The notes below the pieces were generated by a model. It searched no databases and was not told where the DNA came from. It worked only from the letters and a program-made list of their open reading frames with translations. DNA of 57,799 bases from positions 1 to 57,799 of the forward strand of contig JALIHJ010000080.1 of the NCBI GenBank assembly GCA_022984795.1, given 5' to 3'. How positions within the stretch are numbered: position 1 is the first letter of the stretch; the number at the start of each line of letters is the position of its first letter. Origin of the DNA: Fabrea salina. Its lineage: Eukaryota > Ciliophora > Heterotrichea > Heterotrichida > Fabreidae. Shown piece by piece: positions 19,584-28,415 of this stretch. Position numbers and translations under genes: made by a program.

Positions 19584-19874
19584 TTAAGCTTGGGCGTTAG
19601 GGTTATGTTTAAGCAAGTAGTAAGCAAAAAATTCTACAGGGTTCTCAGGTCTGACTTGGTCTAAGTCGTGGAGTGCCTTCATAACTAGTTCTGAAACCTC
19701 TGAGTCAAGGTACTCCCGGGTAGGAAGCACCTTAGGGTTAAGTTTGTTGTTGAGGCGAAGGGCAATTTCTTCAGCACGAAGGCCTTCTTGGGGGTCGTCG
19801 TAGCCACTTTCTGGGTCGAGAGCCCTTAGAGTTGTAGTTTTGGTTTTAGTAACTACCTCGGCTTGATCTTCCAT
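19584..19874 (-). CDS. Dpy-30 motif protein
   Basis: 96 residues from ATG 19874 to TAA. The C-terminal half carries the Dpy-30 helix pair (YLDSEVSELVMKALHDLDQ, then RPENPVEFFAYYLLKHNP, close to the consensus RPxxPxxFLAxYLLKNNP). This domain forms a dimer that binds amphipathic helices, in COMPASS/MLL methyltransferase complexes or in axonemal radial spokes. Which applies cannot be told from the sequence; in a heavily ciliated cell the axonemal role is plausible. It shares a 10-nt gap with the divergent carbonic anhydrase gene. Confidence 0.85.
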   Translation of the reverse strand: MEDQAEVVTKTKTTTLRALDPESGYDDPQEGLRAEEIALRLNNKLNPKVLPTREYLDSEVSELVMKALHDLDQVRPENPVEFFAYYLLKHNPNAQA

Positions 19875-19884
19875 TTATACCAAT
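19875..19884. promoter_or_regulatory. 10-nt gap between divergent start codons
   Basis: The whole space between the ATG of the Dpy-30 gene (minus) and the ATG of the carbonic anhydrase gene (plus) is TTATACCAAT. Both proteins have family-consistent N-termini, so neither start is easily moved. Promoter elements or transcription starts must lie inside this segment or in the partner's coding region. Confidence 0.6.
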
Positions 19885-20754
19885 ATGCTTTCCAGAGGCA
19901 TCAGAAGTTTGGCTTCGAAAGTCCCTGCTAGATTCAAAAGCAACCTGCTTAAAAGGGAAAGCTTCAAAACAGAAGAAGACTTTAAAAAAGTCCAGGAACT
20001 CCTGAACTACCCCTCTGACTTCCAAACTAAGGTCAAGCAGTTAATTCCAGACTCAGAATGGGACTACAAAAACCAAGGAAAAGACTGGGGCGACTTGTGC
20101 CCCATAGGCAACGAACAGTCCCCCACCAGCTTGCACTGCCAAGAAGCTTTTAAGAGCTCCCAAATATTCAACTACCAGTACTACCCGCTTAAGTTCAACT
20201 ACTCACCCACACTGGTAAAGGGAGAATTCACAAAAAGTGTTTACATAGTTCGTGGCGAGTTTGGAACCATGGAAGTCACTACTGAGGCACAGGCCAAAAG
20301 GAACTTTGAGGCAGTGCAGTTCCACTTCCACGCACCTGCAGAGCACGAATTAGACGGCAACCTGCACGACTTAGAACTGCACCTTGTCCACAGAGACCCC
20401 CAAGAAAAAGACATCAGTACAGTCGTAGGGTTTATGTTTAAGCTTTCCCAAGAAGAAAACCCCTTCATCGAGCAGTCTATCAACTGCCACACTGAAACCA
20501 AACCTGTCGACCTCAACCTTCTGTTTGGAACAAACCCTGAAGTACTTATGTATAAAGGAAGCTTAACTACTCCTCCCTGCACTGAAGGAATTTTGTGGTT
20601 CCTTTCAAGTAAAATCTTGCCGATAAACAAAGCCCAGTTGAAGTTCTTCACTGAAAAGTGGGCAGAGAACCCAGCCTTTGCAGGCGGAAAAGGAAACAAC
20701 AGAGAAGTTCTGCCACTCAACAACCGCCCAGTAATACACTTCGATAAGTTTTAA
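19885..20754 (+). CDS. Alpha-type carbonic anhydrase
   Basis: 289 residues. Zinc ligands are visible in the FHFHAPAEHELDG block (HxH) and in LELHLVHRD. The conserved LTTPPCTEG substrate-pocket loop and the N-terminal GNEQSPTSL match alpha-carbonic anhydrases (CO2 + water to bicarbonate + proton). The first 30 residues (MLSRGIRSLASKVPARFKS) are basic, Ser/Arg-rich and free of acids, which suggests a mitochondrial presequence rather than a secretory signal. The stop codon overlaps the stop of the convergent TVP38-like gene in TTAA (20751-20754). Confidence 0.95.
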   Translation: MLSRGIRSLASKVPARFKSNLLKRESFKTEEDFKKVQELLNYPSDFQTKVKQLIPDSEWDYKNQGKDWGDLCPIGNEQSPTSLHCQEAFKSSQIFNYQYYPLKFNYSPTLVKGEFTKSVYIVRGEFGTMEVTTEAQAKRNFEAVQFHFHAPAEHELDGNLHDLELHLVHRDPQEKDISTVVGFMFKLSQEENPFIEQSINCHTETKPVDLNLLFGTNPEVLMYKGSLTTPPCTEGILWFLSSKILPINKAQLKFFTEKWAENPAFAGGKGNNREVLPLNNRPVIHFDKF

Positions 20755-21542
20755 GAATTTTCCCTTAAACCTGTTTCTAGCATTTCGTCGATTTTCTTCT
20801 TAGCTTCATAAGAAATGTACCCAAACACCAAAACTATCAGAAAAAACCCTCCTAAAAAGAAGAACTGGTTTTGCTTGCCGTGCTTCCAGTTGCCTTCAAA
20901 AGCGTCCGAAAGGGAAGAAATAGTGCTTCCAAAGTACACTTCAGCAACTACTCCAGGCACCATCCCAACCGAAGCCAAAGCGTAGTCTCTGAAACTTATA
21001 GAAGTCACTCCCATAAAGTAGTTAAAAATGCTGAAAGGCATGAAAGGAGGCAGTCGCCACAGCATCACTAGTTTAAAACCTTTGTGCTTAATCACTTCTT
21101 CAAGCATCAAAAACTTCTCGTAAGTTTTGGCTTTCTGCACAATGTAGTTCCTAAACACGTACCTTCCTAAAGGCATGCTAACTAAACTTCCCACAAGTGA
21201 ACCCAAAAACACCAGCAAAGAACCTATACCTACTCCTTTCAAAGGCCCCCAAATCTCTGAATAAATGAACCCAGCTCCTAGCGACAAAAACACTATGGGC
21301 ATAAAAAGAATGGCTGCTGCTGTGTAGATAAGCACGAAAGTCCCCATTCCTCTGAGCCCAGAGTCCCTTACCCACTCCAGAAATGCTTTGAGCCAAACTT
21401 TTAAATCTGAAGTCTTCAACAAAATCAAAAGAACACTAAGTCCAATAAAACTCAAAAACCCTATAACTTTCCACTTGGAGTACCTCCTACTTCTTCTAGA
21501 ACTAGAAGCTTGGTCAGACTCTGTTTGGTGGTTCAGTTGCAT
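20751..21542 (-). CDS. TVP38/TMEM64 family (VTT domain) membrane protein
   Basis: 263 residues from ATG 21542 to TAA. A basic cytoplasmic N-terminus (RRSRRYSKWK) precedes about six hydrophobic segments. The SNARE-associated/VTT (DedA-like) core is clear: AGFIYSEIWGPLKG, a GS..GS..S.PLGRYVFR block, and LPPFMPFSIFNYFMGVTSIS. Family members act in Golgi or ER membranes as lipid scramblase-like proteins; that role here is by family. It ends inside the stop codon of the carbonic anhydrase gene. Confidence 0.88.
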   Translation of the reverse strand: MQLNHQTESDQASSSRRSRRYSKWKVIGFLSFIGLSVLLILLKTSDLKVWLKAFLEWVRDSGLRGMGTFVLIYTAAAILFMPIVFLSLGAGFIYSEIWGPLKGVGIGSLLVFLGSLVGSLVSMPLGRYVFRNYIVQKAKTYEKFLMLEEVIKHKGFKLVMLWRLPPFMPFSIFNYFMGVTSISFRDYALASVGMVPGVVAEVYFGSTISSLSDAFEGNWKHGKQNQFFFLGGFFLIVLVFGYISYEAKKKIDEMLETGLRENS

Positions 21543-21576
21543 TTACTTAAATGGCAACACTTAAGTTCTTTATTAA

Positions 21577-22268
21577 CTATAAAAGATCGCAATTAAACAC
21601 AGACTGGGAAGGGTGGAAGGATTTGGGCAGGTTTTTGTACTCAGAGGGTTCTCTGTAAAAGGCACTGCTAGAAATCAACTTCGAAATGTAGTCAACTTGG
21701 TAAGCAGAGGGCTGGGCTTTGTAACAAACTACTTTTCCCAACTGGCCCAAAATGCCTATGGTAGGTTGGTCTCCGTGTTCAGCCAACTCGTAAATCTCTG
21801 AAGAAACCAAAGCTCCTTCAGGAGGGTCTTCTTGGACGTTACTGATCATCACAAGTACTCTTCCTTGGGTCTTTTTATAAGCACTTGCTAAGAAGTCGTT
21901 GTAAAACCCGTTTCTGTCAGTCAGAAACAGTCTTCCCTCTGCTTTGTGGTGGAGCACACAAAGGTCACAGTCTTTTCCGAACACGAACCCCCTCAACTGA
22001 CTTTTGTACAAAACTTGAATCTGAGTTTTAAGTTCAAATTCAAGAGGCAACTGGCTGAAAAAGTCTAGGAGTTTAGAGAGTTCGTTTTGCTTGAGTGAGT
22101 GGATAGCAACAGTAGCTTGGTCGAGGTCTTTGAGCAGAAGTGTATCCTTTTTCAGGTGCCACTGTAAGTTCCTGAGTAAAAACATTACCACTCGGGTTCC
22201 AAGTTGACGAAGGCAATTGGCGCACTGGACTTTTTCTTGGTGAAGGTTTGTGTTGGAGCTAGGTGCAT
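21577..22268 (-). CDS. Unknown conserved-looking protein with one 17-nt intron
   Basis: Two exons: 22189-22268 and 21577-22171, joined across an intron at 22172-22188. Splicing gives a 224-residue protein starting MHLAPTQTFTKKKSSAPIAF and running through EPEWNLQWHLKK into the longer exon; stop TAG. There is no signal peptide or TM segment. The protein is hydrophobic/charged mixed and globular-looking, with several aromatic and Cys residues (GKDCDLCVLHH). I do not recognise the family. Without splicing the frame would begin only at an internal ATG at 22185, inside the intron, so the two-exon model is preferred. Confidence 0.7.
22172..22188 (-). other. 17-nt spliceosomal intron
   Basis: GTAATGTTTTTACTCAG on the minus strand. 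Removal turns an in-frame TAA into continuous coding (GAG TG|G AAC). It starts GTAA and ends CAG like the three 15-nt introns in this window but is two bases longer. Confidence 0.7.
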
Positions 22269-22389
22269 CTTACACTACTGAAAATACGTAGAGGGGTTCC
22301 CAGTGGAGTAGATAGTTTTCGGAGCTTATCATTACTTTGCACGCTTTGCACAAAAAAGGCCTGCTTGGCTGCATTTTTTACATTAGTCA

Positions 22390-24291
22390 TTACTTTACAG
22401 ACTTTTTCCTCAAGTCAAACTTGACAGTGGGTAGGTTTTTGGACTTGGCTGAAGCTGTTCTTTTAGGACGCACTGCAGGAGGTCCAATCATCATGGCAGC
22501 TACAGGGTTGCCGTATCCTAAACTACCTGCACTGTTAATGCTTTCTTGGCTTATAACTGAGGTTTTGGGTCTGTCAGAGTCCATAGGGGCTTGCTTAATG
22601 CGTTCTTCAGCCTTAGAAAGGAAGTCAAGAGGGTTTTCGAAGTTGAGTTGCTGGAGTCCTAAAGACTGTTTGGGGTGGGGTTTAGGAGGCAGTTGTGGAG
22701 AAGGAGCATGTCCTTTTAGTTGGTATATTTCAGAAGCTTGTTGGGGTTTTTTGTAGGGTTTGGTTTTTTTGAAGCAAGAGTTGCCAGAGTTCCTGGTTTT
22801 AAACTGGTAGCCTCTAGAGGTGTTGCACGAAGTGTTAACTAAACTTTCGTAGCTTTGACAAGTGGGCTGGTTGAGTTCGTATTCCCCAAAGTTCTGAAGA
22901 GGCTTGAAACTCTTTGGTTTGAATTTGTTAGAAGCAAAAGGACTGTCTTGGTAAATTTTAGTGACTGAGTTAGGCCGGGTTCTGGGTTTACTGTTGGGGC
23001 GTGTGCGGACTGGAGTGGGTGTTTTGGAGGTGTCTTTGGAAGAAGGCATCGACTTGTCTTGAGCAGGAGAGAAGGGCAAGTTGTGTTCTCGGTCAGTGAC
23101 AGGTCGGACATCCATGTAACGCTCATTGGTTTGTTCTAAACTTGTTTTTTTAAAAGGCAAGTCGTTAATTGGGCTTTTAACTGGCTTCTGGGAGAAAGCA
23201 AGAGTTTCCAACTTGAAGCACTGGGCCTGGTCCAAACTAGAGTCAAACTGGGAAACTTTGGGAAGCAAGACCTTTATGGTTTCTGAGTAGTTTTTTCGAG
23301 TGCACAAAGGGTTTCCTTTAAGACTGACTGATTTAAGTCTGGAAATTACTGACAGAGTTGCAATGTCCTCGAAGTTTTCGATCTGGTTGTAAGTCAAGTC
23401 CAAAGTGCTGAGTTTGAGCAAAGCACACAAGTTCTGTGCAGAAGAAATGCAGTTGCTGCCCAAAAAAAGCTCTTTAAGGTTCCTGACGTGGAGTATACTG
23501 AACTTTTTGATCTGGTTTTGGGTTAAGTTTAAAAATTCAAGGTTAGGACACTTGCTTTTCAGAGAGAACTCTGATATGCAGTTGTCTGAGGCATTCAACA
23601 GAACTAGTGTTTCTGGAATGAAGAACTCAATGCACTTCAAGTTGTTTCCAGCAATGTTTAAGTAAAGCAGTCCTTCGAAGCAATTGAACTGCGGAGCATT
23701 GCATTGGAAACTAAGGTCCAAAGAGTTAGCTGGATTTGGTTGGTCTCTGTGTAAGGTACCTAAAGTGATGCTGGTTCTGTTGAAGTGTTCCTCTGGCTTT
23801 TCAGAACTTTTTTCGTTAGAAAAACTACTTTTGGCAGTGGTTTGGTCAAGTATAGTGCTGAGTTGTTCAATGCTGTATGAAGTAACTTCAAGCATGGGGT
23901 CTTTTTTGGCTTTAGTTTTCAAGGGAAGTTCGCAACTCGCTTGGACTTGGGAGTTCTGTGACTTCTTTTTCGAGACACTTAATTGGATCAAAGCGTCAAT
24001 AACTTTGTCCCAGACTAAGTAGGTTTCGGGTATCTCTGAAATCTGGCTTAAAACTTCCTTTAAAGAAAAAACCATAACTGGGCTTTTAGCAAGGTGCTTC
24101 GAAGGCTCCTGAAGTTCTAATTTATGCGCCCTTTCCTTAATCCCTTGTATCAAGACTGACTTCTGTATTTGGTCAGGAAAGGTTTTTGAAGAGCTGTGCT
24201 CACATGAGCCAAGTTTATTGAACATCCTTCTGAGGTCTCTAAACCACTCCATCCTCCCCATTACAGCATTAGTGTCTACTGTGGTTTTCAT
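22390..24291 (-). CDS. Leucine-rich-repeat protein with disordered tail
   Basis: 633 residues from ATG 24291 to TAA. Residues 1-200 are charged and helical. From about 205 to 350 lie SDS22-like LRRs: LLYLNIAGNNL, LVLLNASDNCI, LEFLNLTQNQI, LKELFLGSNCI, LSTLDLTYNQI and a cap with LKSVSLKGNPLC, ending like an LRR-cap motif. The C-terminal half is Ser/Pro/Lys-rich and likely disordered. LRR proteins of this kind occur in ciliary and centrosomal complexes in protists, but a specific role cannot be assigned. It shares a 43-nt gap with the divergent gene at 24335. Confidence 0.8.
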   Translation of the reverse strand: MKTTVDTNAVMGRMEWFRDLRRMFNKLGSCEHSSSKTFPDQIQKSVLIQGIKERAHKLELQEPSKHLAKSPVMVFSLKEVLSQISEIPETYLVWDKVIDALIQLSVSKKKSQNSQVQASCELPLKTKAKKDPMLEVTSYSIEQLSTILDQTTAKSSFSNEKSSEKPEEHFNRTSITLGTLHRDQPNPANSLDLSFQCNAPQFNCFEGLLYLNIAGNNLKCIEFFIPETLVLLNASDNCISEFSLKSKCPNLEFLNLTQNQIKKFSILHVRNLKELFLGSNCISSAQNLCALLKLSTLDLTYNQIENFEDIATLSVISRLKSVSLKGNPLCTRKNYSETIKVLLPKVSQFDSSLDQAQCFKLETLAFSQKPVKSPINDLPFKKTSLEQTNERYMDVRPVTDREHNLPFSPAQDKSMPSSKDTSKTPTPVRTRPNSKPRTRPNSVTKIYQDSPFASNKFKPKSFKPLQNFGEYELNQPTCQSYESLVNTSCNTSRGYQFKTRNSGNSCFKKTKPYKKPQQASEIYQLKGHAPSPQLPPKPHPKQSLGLQQLNFENPLDFLSKAEERIKQAPMDSDRPKTSVISQESINSAGSLGYGNPVAAMMIGPPAVRPKRTASAKSKNLPTVKFDLRKKSVK

Positions 24292-24334
24292 TATTTGTTA
24301 GGAATTTAAACGACTTAATTAAGCATATACAACT

Positions 24335-24925
24335 ATGGAAAGCTTAAACTATAGAAAGCCCCCGGTTAAGTTGCCTATGAGTATTTCGCCCAGTAAAAAC
24401 TCCTTCTCCACAAAGTACTTTAAAACGTTTGAAACCCAACCAATAGTGTCCACCAACTCAGAGTGCACTCAGAACCTTGAAACTCACAAGTCTCTGGACA
24501 TCAACCTTCTGCCTGTGAACTTTTACTTTCCCAAGTCAAAATCCAAAAAGAACAACAAAGCAACAGAAATCGAACCTCAAAAAGCAATAACCACCAAAAA
24601 GTCCAAAGTCTCCAAGTATAATATAAGGATTCCCAATGCTTCCAGAGAAAACCAACTGTTCAAGCCAACAGAAACCAAAGGTAAACTCTCAGAAAAGGCC
24701 CATAAAAAAAGGTTCGAACTAACTCTTAAACCTGAAAAACCAATTTACAACACTTATTCCAGCCACAACACTTCATCCCAGCATCAAATCCGCATGAAAG
24801 GCAAAAGACAAGAAGAAAAAGTAACAGAATCCACTAAACAAGTATTTAGAATCACACGCAAGTCACGTGCAGAAAGACTCTGGACCTGGAAAGGCGCTTA
24901 TGGAGTAATCAATAACCCTTTGTAA
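24335..24925 (+). CDS. Basic, probably disordered protein, unknown
   Basis: 196 residues, ATG 24335 to TAA. Rich in Lys, Ser, Thr and Asn with no TM segment or recognisable domain; the C-terminus (AERLWTWKGAYGVINNPL) is the only compact aromatic part. Composition resembles ciliate cytoskeleton-associated proteins. Coding is supported by the clean open frame tightly fitted between neighbours (43 nt upstream, 11 nt downstream) and by codon use like the rest of the core. Confidence 0.7.
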   Translation: MESLNYRKPPVKLPMSISPSKNSFSTKYFKTFETQPIVSTNSECTQNLETHKSLDINLLPVNFYFPKSKSKKNNKATEIEPQKAITTKKSKVSKYNIRIPNASRENQLFKPTETKGKLSEKAHKKRFELTLKPEKPIYNTYSSHNTSSQHQIRMKGKRQEEKVTESTKQVFRITRKSRAERLWTWKGAYGVINNPL

Positions 24926-24936
24926 GAAGTAATAAT

Positions 24937-26349
24937 ATGGTGACTTTTTTCTTGCTGTTGCTGACAGAAATTTGTCAAGGACGTTTGTCCCCTGATAAGC
25001 CTCCGCGTAAATTCGAAGCGGACGGGGACTACGAAGTTCTTTACTTTGAAGAAAGAGTGGATCACATCAACAGAGACCCTGGCTACTTCAACGTCAAAGT
25101 TCTTTTGAGGAGAGGCGACATTAATGCCCCTCTTTTTGTTTACACTGGCAATGAAGGCCCTATTGAAGAGTTCTTTAAAATGACTGGGTGGCTCGTCAAC
25201 GAACTGGGCCCCAAGTACAACGCTACTGTTGCCTTTATCGAGCACAGGTACTACGGAGAAAGTCAAATCGTTCCTTTCACTTGGAAGTACCTAAGTTCCA
25301 GCCAGGCTCTTTGGGACTTTGCTGACATCACTCAGCAACTCAAACTCACTGAACAAACCCCTGTAATTGCCTTTGGTGGTTCTTACGGAGGCATGCTAAG
25401 TGCTTTCTTCAGACTTAAGTACCCTCATATTGTTGACGGGGCCATTGCTAGTTCTGCACCCGTCCTTATGGCTTTCAACAGTGGAAAAGGCTACGCTAAT
25501 ATCACTACTCAGGACTACTACGACGTAACTCCAGACTGTGTTTCGAATATCACTTCAGGTTTCGAAATCATTGAGAACTTAATGCAGCGCCCTAGCACTT
25601 ACAGCATCCTTACTTCTAAATTCCGCACTTGCCAGCAGATCTCACAACCAGCCCAGGTAAGAGAACTCGAAGACTGGCTAACTGACGCTTTGATGACTAT
25701 GGCCCAGTTCGACTACCCTTACCCTGCAGACGTTGCTGGAAACCTGCCTGCAAACCCAGTGAATGTGGCTTGCTCAATCATGGCAGAATACAGTAGACCT
25801 CCTTTTAGCTTTCCAAATATACTTGAGGGTCTCTACAAGGTAGCTAACTTGTACTATAACTCAACAGGGGATGTCCAGTGCTTTGACATATACTCAGCAG
25901 GAAAAAGTGTAGGCCAAACCTGGGAGTACCAAACCTGCACTGAGTTTTTGATGCCCATTGGCCAGTACGGACTACCCAACGATATGTTCCCCAAGAGGCC
26001 ATGGAACGAAGAAATGTGGTCAAACATATGCATGGCTAAGTACGGAGTGAAACCTAGGAACTCTTGGGAAAGGATTACTTACGGAATGACCCAAGACATT
26101 AGGGAAAGTCTCAAGTATGCTTCCAACATTGTGTTTTCTTATGGAACTTTGGACCCCTGGAAAACAGGGTGCATCCAAGAAGACATTAATGACGAAACGC
26201 TAGTGATTGGGATCAAGGGAGGAGCTCACCACTTGGACCTTAGAACTCCTAACCCTTACGACCCCCAGTCTGTGAGGTTTGTGAGGAGCCGTGAAGAGTC
26301 AGAAATCAACAAGTGGATCACCCAAAAAGCTGCTAAGTACAGCAATTAA
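24937..26349 (+). CDS. Serine carboxypeptidase family S28 (Pro-X carboxypeptidase/DPP2-like)
   Basis: 470 residues. A signal peptide (MVTFFLLLLTEICQG) precedes the S28 fold. Family landmarks are YFEERVDHIN near the start, FVYTGNEGPIEEF, EHRYYGES, the nucleophile Ser149 in GGSYGGML, Asp in YGTLDPW and His in GGAHHLDLR. Several NxS/T sites suggest glycosylation. Such enzymes cleave after proline in lysosomes or food vacuoles, so a digestive role is likely. It begins 11 nt after the preceding stop and its own stop is TAA. Confidence 0.93.
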   Translation: MVTFFLLLLTEICQGRLSPDKPPRKFEADGDYEVLYFEERVDHINRDPGYFNVKVLLRRGDINAPLFVYTGNEGPIEEFFKMTGWLVNELGPKYNATVAFIEHRYYGESQIVPFTWKYLSSSQALWDFADITQQLKLTEQTPVIAFGGSYGGMLSAFFRLKYPHIVDGAIASSAPVLMAFNSGKGYANITTQDYYDVTPDCVSNITSGFEIIENLMQRPSTYSILTSKFRTCQQISQPAQVRELEDWLTDALMTMAQFDYPYPADVAGNLPANPVNVACSIMAEYSRPPFSFPNILEGLYKVANLYYNSTGDVQCFDIYSAGKSVGQTWEYQTCTEFLMPIGQYGLPNDMFPKRPWNEEMWSNICMAKYGVKPRNSWERITYGMTQDIRESLKYASNIVFSYGTLDPWKTGCIQEDINDETLVIGIKGGAHHLDLRTPNPYDPQSVRFVRSREESEINKWITQKAAKYSN

Positions 26350-26383
26350 CTTAAATTGGTTTAGACAATTTGTTGAACTAATA

Positions 26384-27436
26384 ATGGCAACAGACTCAGG
26401 GTCTTTTCTGGAATCCCCCAAAGGAGATCAGTCACTCACAGCAGACTTTGAGTTTCCGAAGAATCGCAACCAGTGGAAACAAGACAAAAACTGCATTGTG
26501 TGCTACACAGCATGTGGGTCACTTGGAATTACTAACGCTAAGAAGTACAGGTGTAAGTTTTGTTTCAGAGGAGTATGCTCGAAGTGCTCCACAAGGACAG
26601 CTTGGCAGCCAGAGTTGCAAGAATACAAAAGGATCTGCAGGAACTGCTACCAAAAAACTCTAGAAAAGCACTACATGCAGGGGTACTCTGAAGAACTAAA
26701 AGAAGCTAAGTCTGCAAACGAAGACTACAAAATAAGGATTGACCAAGAAATCCAAGAGAAGAAAGTCATTATTGACGAACGAGTTAAAATCGAAGAACAA
26801 ATTGAGGAACTCAGAAAAGAACACCGCAAGAAAAAAGAAGAACTCCTGAAAACAATCGAAGCTCTGGAAAACGAAAAAACTGACTTAGACACCAAAACAG
26901 ACACCATCGAAACTCAGCTTTACGAAGTCAAAAACGAAGTTGACGGGAAGAACCAACAAATCTATAAACTAGAAACAGCAATTAAAAAGATCAAAGACAA
27001 AAACGACAAAGACAAAGACGAAATCGGAGAACTACGGGAAAAACTAGCTGAAGCCCAGGACGAAAACGTAAGTTTGCTTAGGAAGATCGAAGCCAAAAGG
27101 TCTTTGGCACCCGCAGAAAACAAAAAAGAAAAAAAACAAAAAGAAAGAGAAATGAAACTCATGGAAACTCTAGACCAACTCAACGACAAGTACAGAGACC
27201 TCGAAACCAAGAACCAACAAATTGAAGAAGAAATCAAAAAGACCGAAGAAGACATTGAAGAAAGGGACGAACAAATCAAAGAAATCAAAGAACAACTCAG
27301 TGAACAAGTCACCAAACCCACCATTAACTACGATGAAGAAGAACAAGTCAAAGAACTCAGAACCAAAGTCCAGGAACAACAAAACGAAATCGTCAGACTC
27401 AAGTCACAACTTTCCAAAAAGAAAAAGAAACCTTAA
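26384..27436 (+). CDS. FYVE-like zinc-finger coiled-coil protein
   Basis: 350 residues from ATG 26384. The frame is open upstream into the peptidase gene, but the first ATG after that stop is 26384, 34 nt downstream. Residues about 35-95 form a double zinc finger with CIVCYTAC, CKFCFRGVCSKC and CRNC, spaced as in FYVE or FYVE-related fingers; the basic RKHHCR core is replaced by KKYRCKFC, so PI3P binding is uncertain. The rest is a continuous coiled coil rich in Glu and Lys. A tethering or trafficking role is inference. Only 5 nt separate its stop from the convergent CDP-DAG synthase stop. Confidence 0.8.
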   Translation: MATDSGSFLESPKGDQSLTADFEFPKNRNQWKQDKNCIVCYTACGSLGITNAKKYRCKFCFRGVCSKCSTRTAWQPELQEYKRICRNCYQKTLEKHYMQGYSEELKEAKSANEDYKIRIDQEIQEKKVIIDERVKIEEQIEELRKEHRKKKEELLKTIEALENEKTDLDTKTDTIETQLYEVKNEVDGKNQQIYKLETAIKKIKDKNDKDKDEIGELREKLAEAQDENVSLLRKIEAKRSLAPAENKKEKKQKEREMKLMETLDQLNDKYRDLETKNQQIEEEIKKTEEDIEERDEQIKEIKEQLSEQVTKPTINYDEEEQVKELRTKVQEQQNEIVRLKSQLSKKKKKP

Positions 27437-27441
27437 TTGCT

Positions 27442-28407
27442 CTATAGTTTAATTAAAAAGAAACTGAAATAGTAGTAAATCACTGGAGCCGATAGAACAA
27501 TCGAGTCAATTCTGTCCAGTATTCCTCCGTGGCCTGGAATTAAGTTTCCTGAGTCTTTAACTAAAGCAACCCTTTTGAAAAAGCTTTCTCCTAAGTCCCC
27601 TATAGTGGCAGTAGTTGACACCAACAATGTAAGTGCAACTATGTCCACTGCTCGGAGTTTTGGGAACAACCAGATCCCTGCAAAGGGGCATATTGCTACC
27701 AACGACAAAAAGTTCAGCAAGTAACCCCCTATGAACCCTTCGAACTTTTTGTTGGGTGAAATGAACGCAGCAAAAGGAGTCTTGCCAAAAGCCTTTCCAA
27801 AAGCCAAGCCTCCGTTGTCTGTTTGGTAACAACTGAAAAGCCACAGGAATATAAGCCTGGGAGCTTCTTGTGTGTTGAAGATAAGCGCTGCATAGCTAAA
27901 AGGGAAATTCAGACAAACCAAAAACAATAAGTCTCCTAAAAGCAGGTTGAAAACCAATGAAGAAAGTCTTTGTGTTTGGTAAATAACTCTTTGAATAATC
28001 CTAAGTAACCCTTACTCTTCACTGGTAGAAGTTATTTTTGACCTAGGAATGCTTTTTGCGTACTTAGAGAACTGAAACACTCTGTAAGAAAACACCAAAA
28101 CCATAGCCAGAACAAGCCCCATGCAAAGAGACCCAGGCCCCTTTTCTACTTCTAAAAAAGCAAACGAAGAAGGCAACAGCATCACCAAGTAAGGAACAAT
28201 GCTAGAACTGAGTCCCACCAAGTAGTTCTCCTCTTCGTTTCCCAGTTGTTTGCGACAGATTTCCATGTAAATTACTTTGAACTCTTTGTACGCCAGCATA
28301 AGCACAACTGTGTAAGCCATAAAAGACAACCTGTAGTCCATAGTGCACAAGTACAGCCCACAACAAGCCAGAATTCCGCTTGCAAACCTAGTTTTATAGC
28401 TCCCCAT
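27442..28407 (-). CDS. Phosphatidate cytidylyltransferase (CDP-diacylglycerol synthase)
   Basis: Two exons, 28016-28407 and 27442-28000, with a 15-nt intron at 28001-28015; spliced length 316 residues, stop TAG. Multiple TM helices run from residue 5 on. The family signature is complete near the C-terminus: SFFKRVALVKDSGNLIPGHG followed by GILDRID. The enzyme makes CDP-DAG from phosphatidate and CTP at the ER, feeding phosphatidylinositol and cardiolipin synthesis. The start codon is 8 nt from that of the divergent ankyrin-HDAC gene. Confidence 0.95.
28001..28015 (-). other. 15-nt spliceosomal intron
   Basis: GTAAGGGTTACTTAG on the minus strand. Removing it joins GAAGA to GATTATTC and gives an uninterrupted CDP-DAG synthase. 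The 15-nt size and GTAAG...TAG pattern are typical of heterotrich introns. Confidence 0.93.
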
Positions 28408-28415
28408 CTATCAAT
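28408..28415. promoter_or_regulatory. 8-nt gap between divergent start codons
   Basis: CTATCAAT is all that separates the ATGs of the CDP-DAG synthase (minus) and ankyrin-HDAC (plus) genes. Like the 10-nt gap at 19875 it ends in CAAT before the plus-strand ATG. The shared promoter must overlap coding sequence. Confidence 0.6.

Noticed and set aside
24937-27436. Same-strand run of three genes (24335-27436) as an operon
   Set aside because: The close spacing (11 and 34 nt) is typical of this compact chromosome in general, with no sign of co-transcription or trans-splicing.
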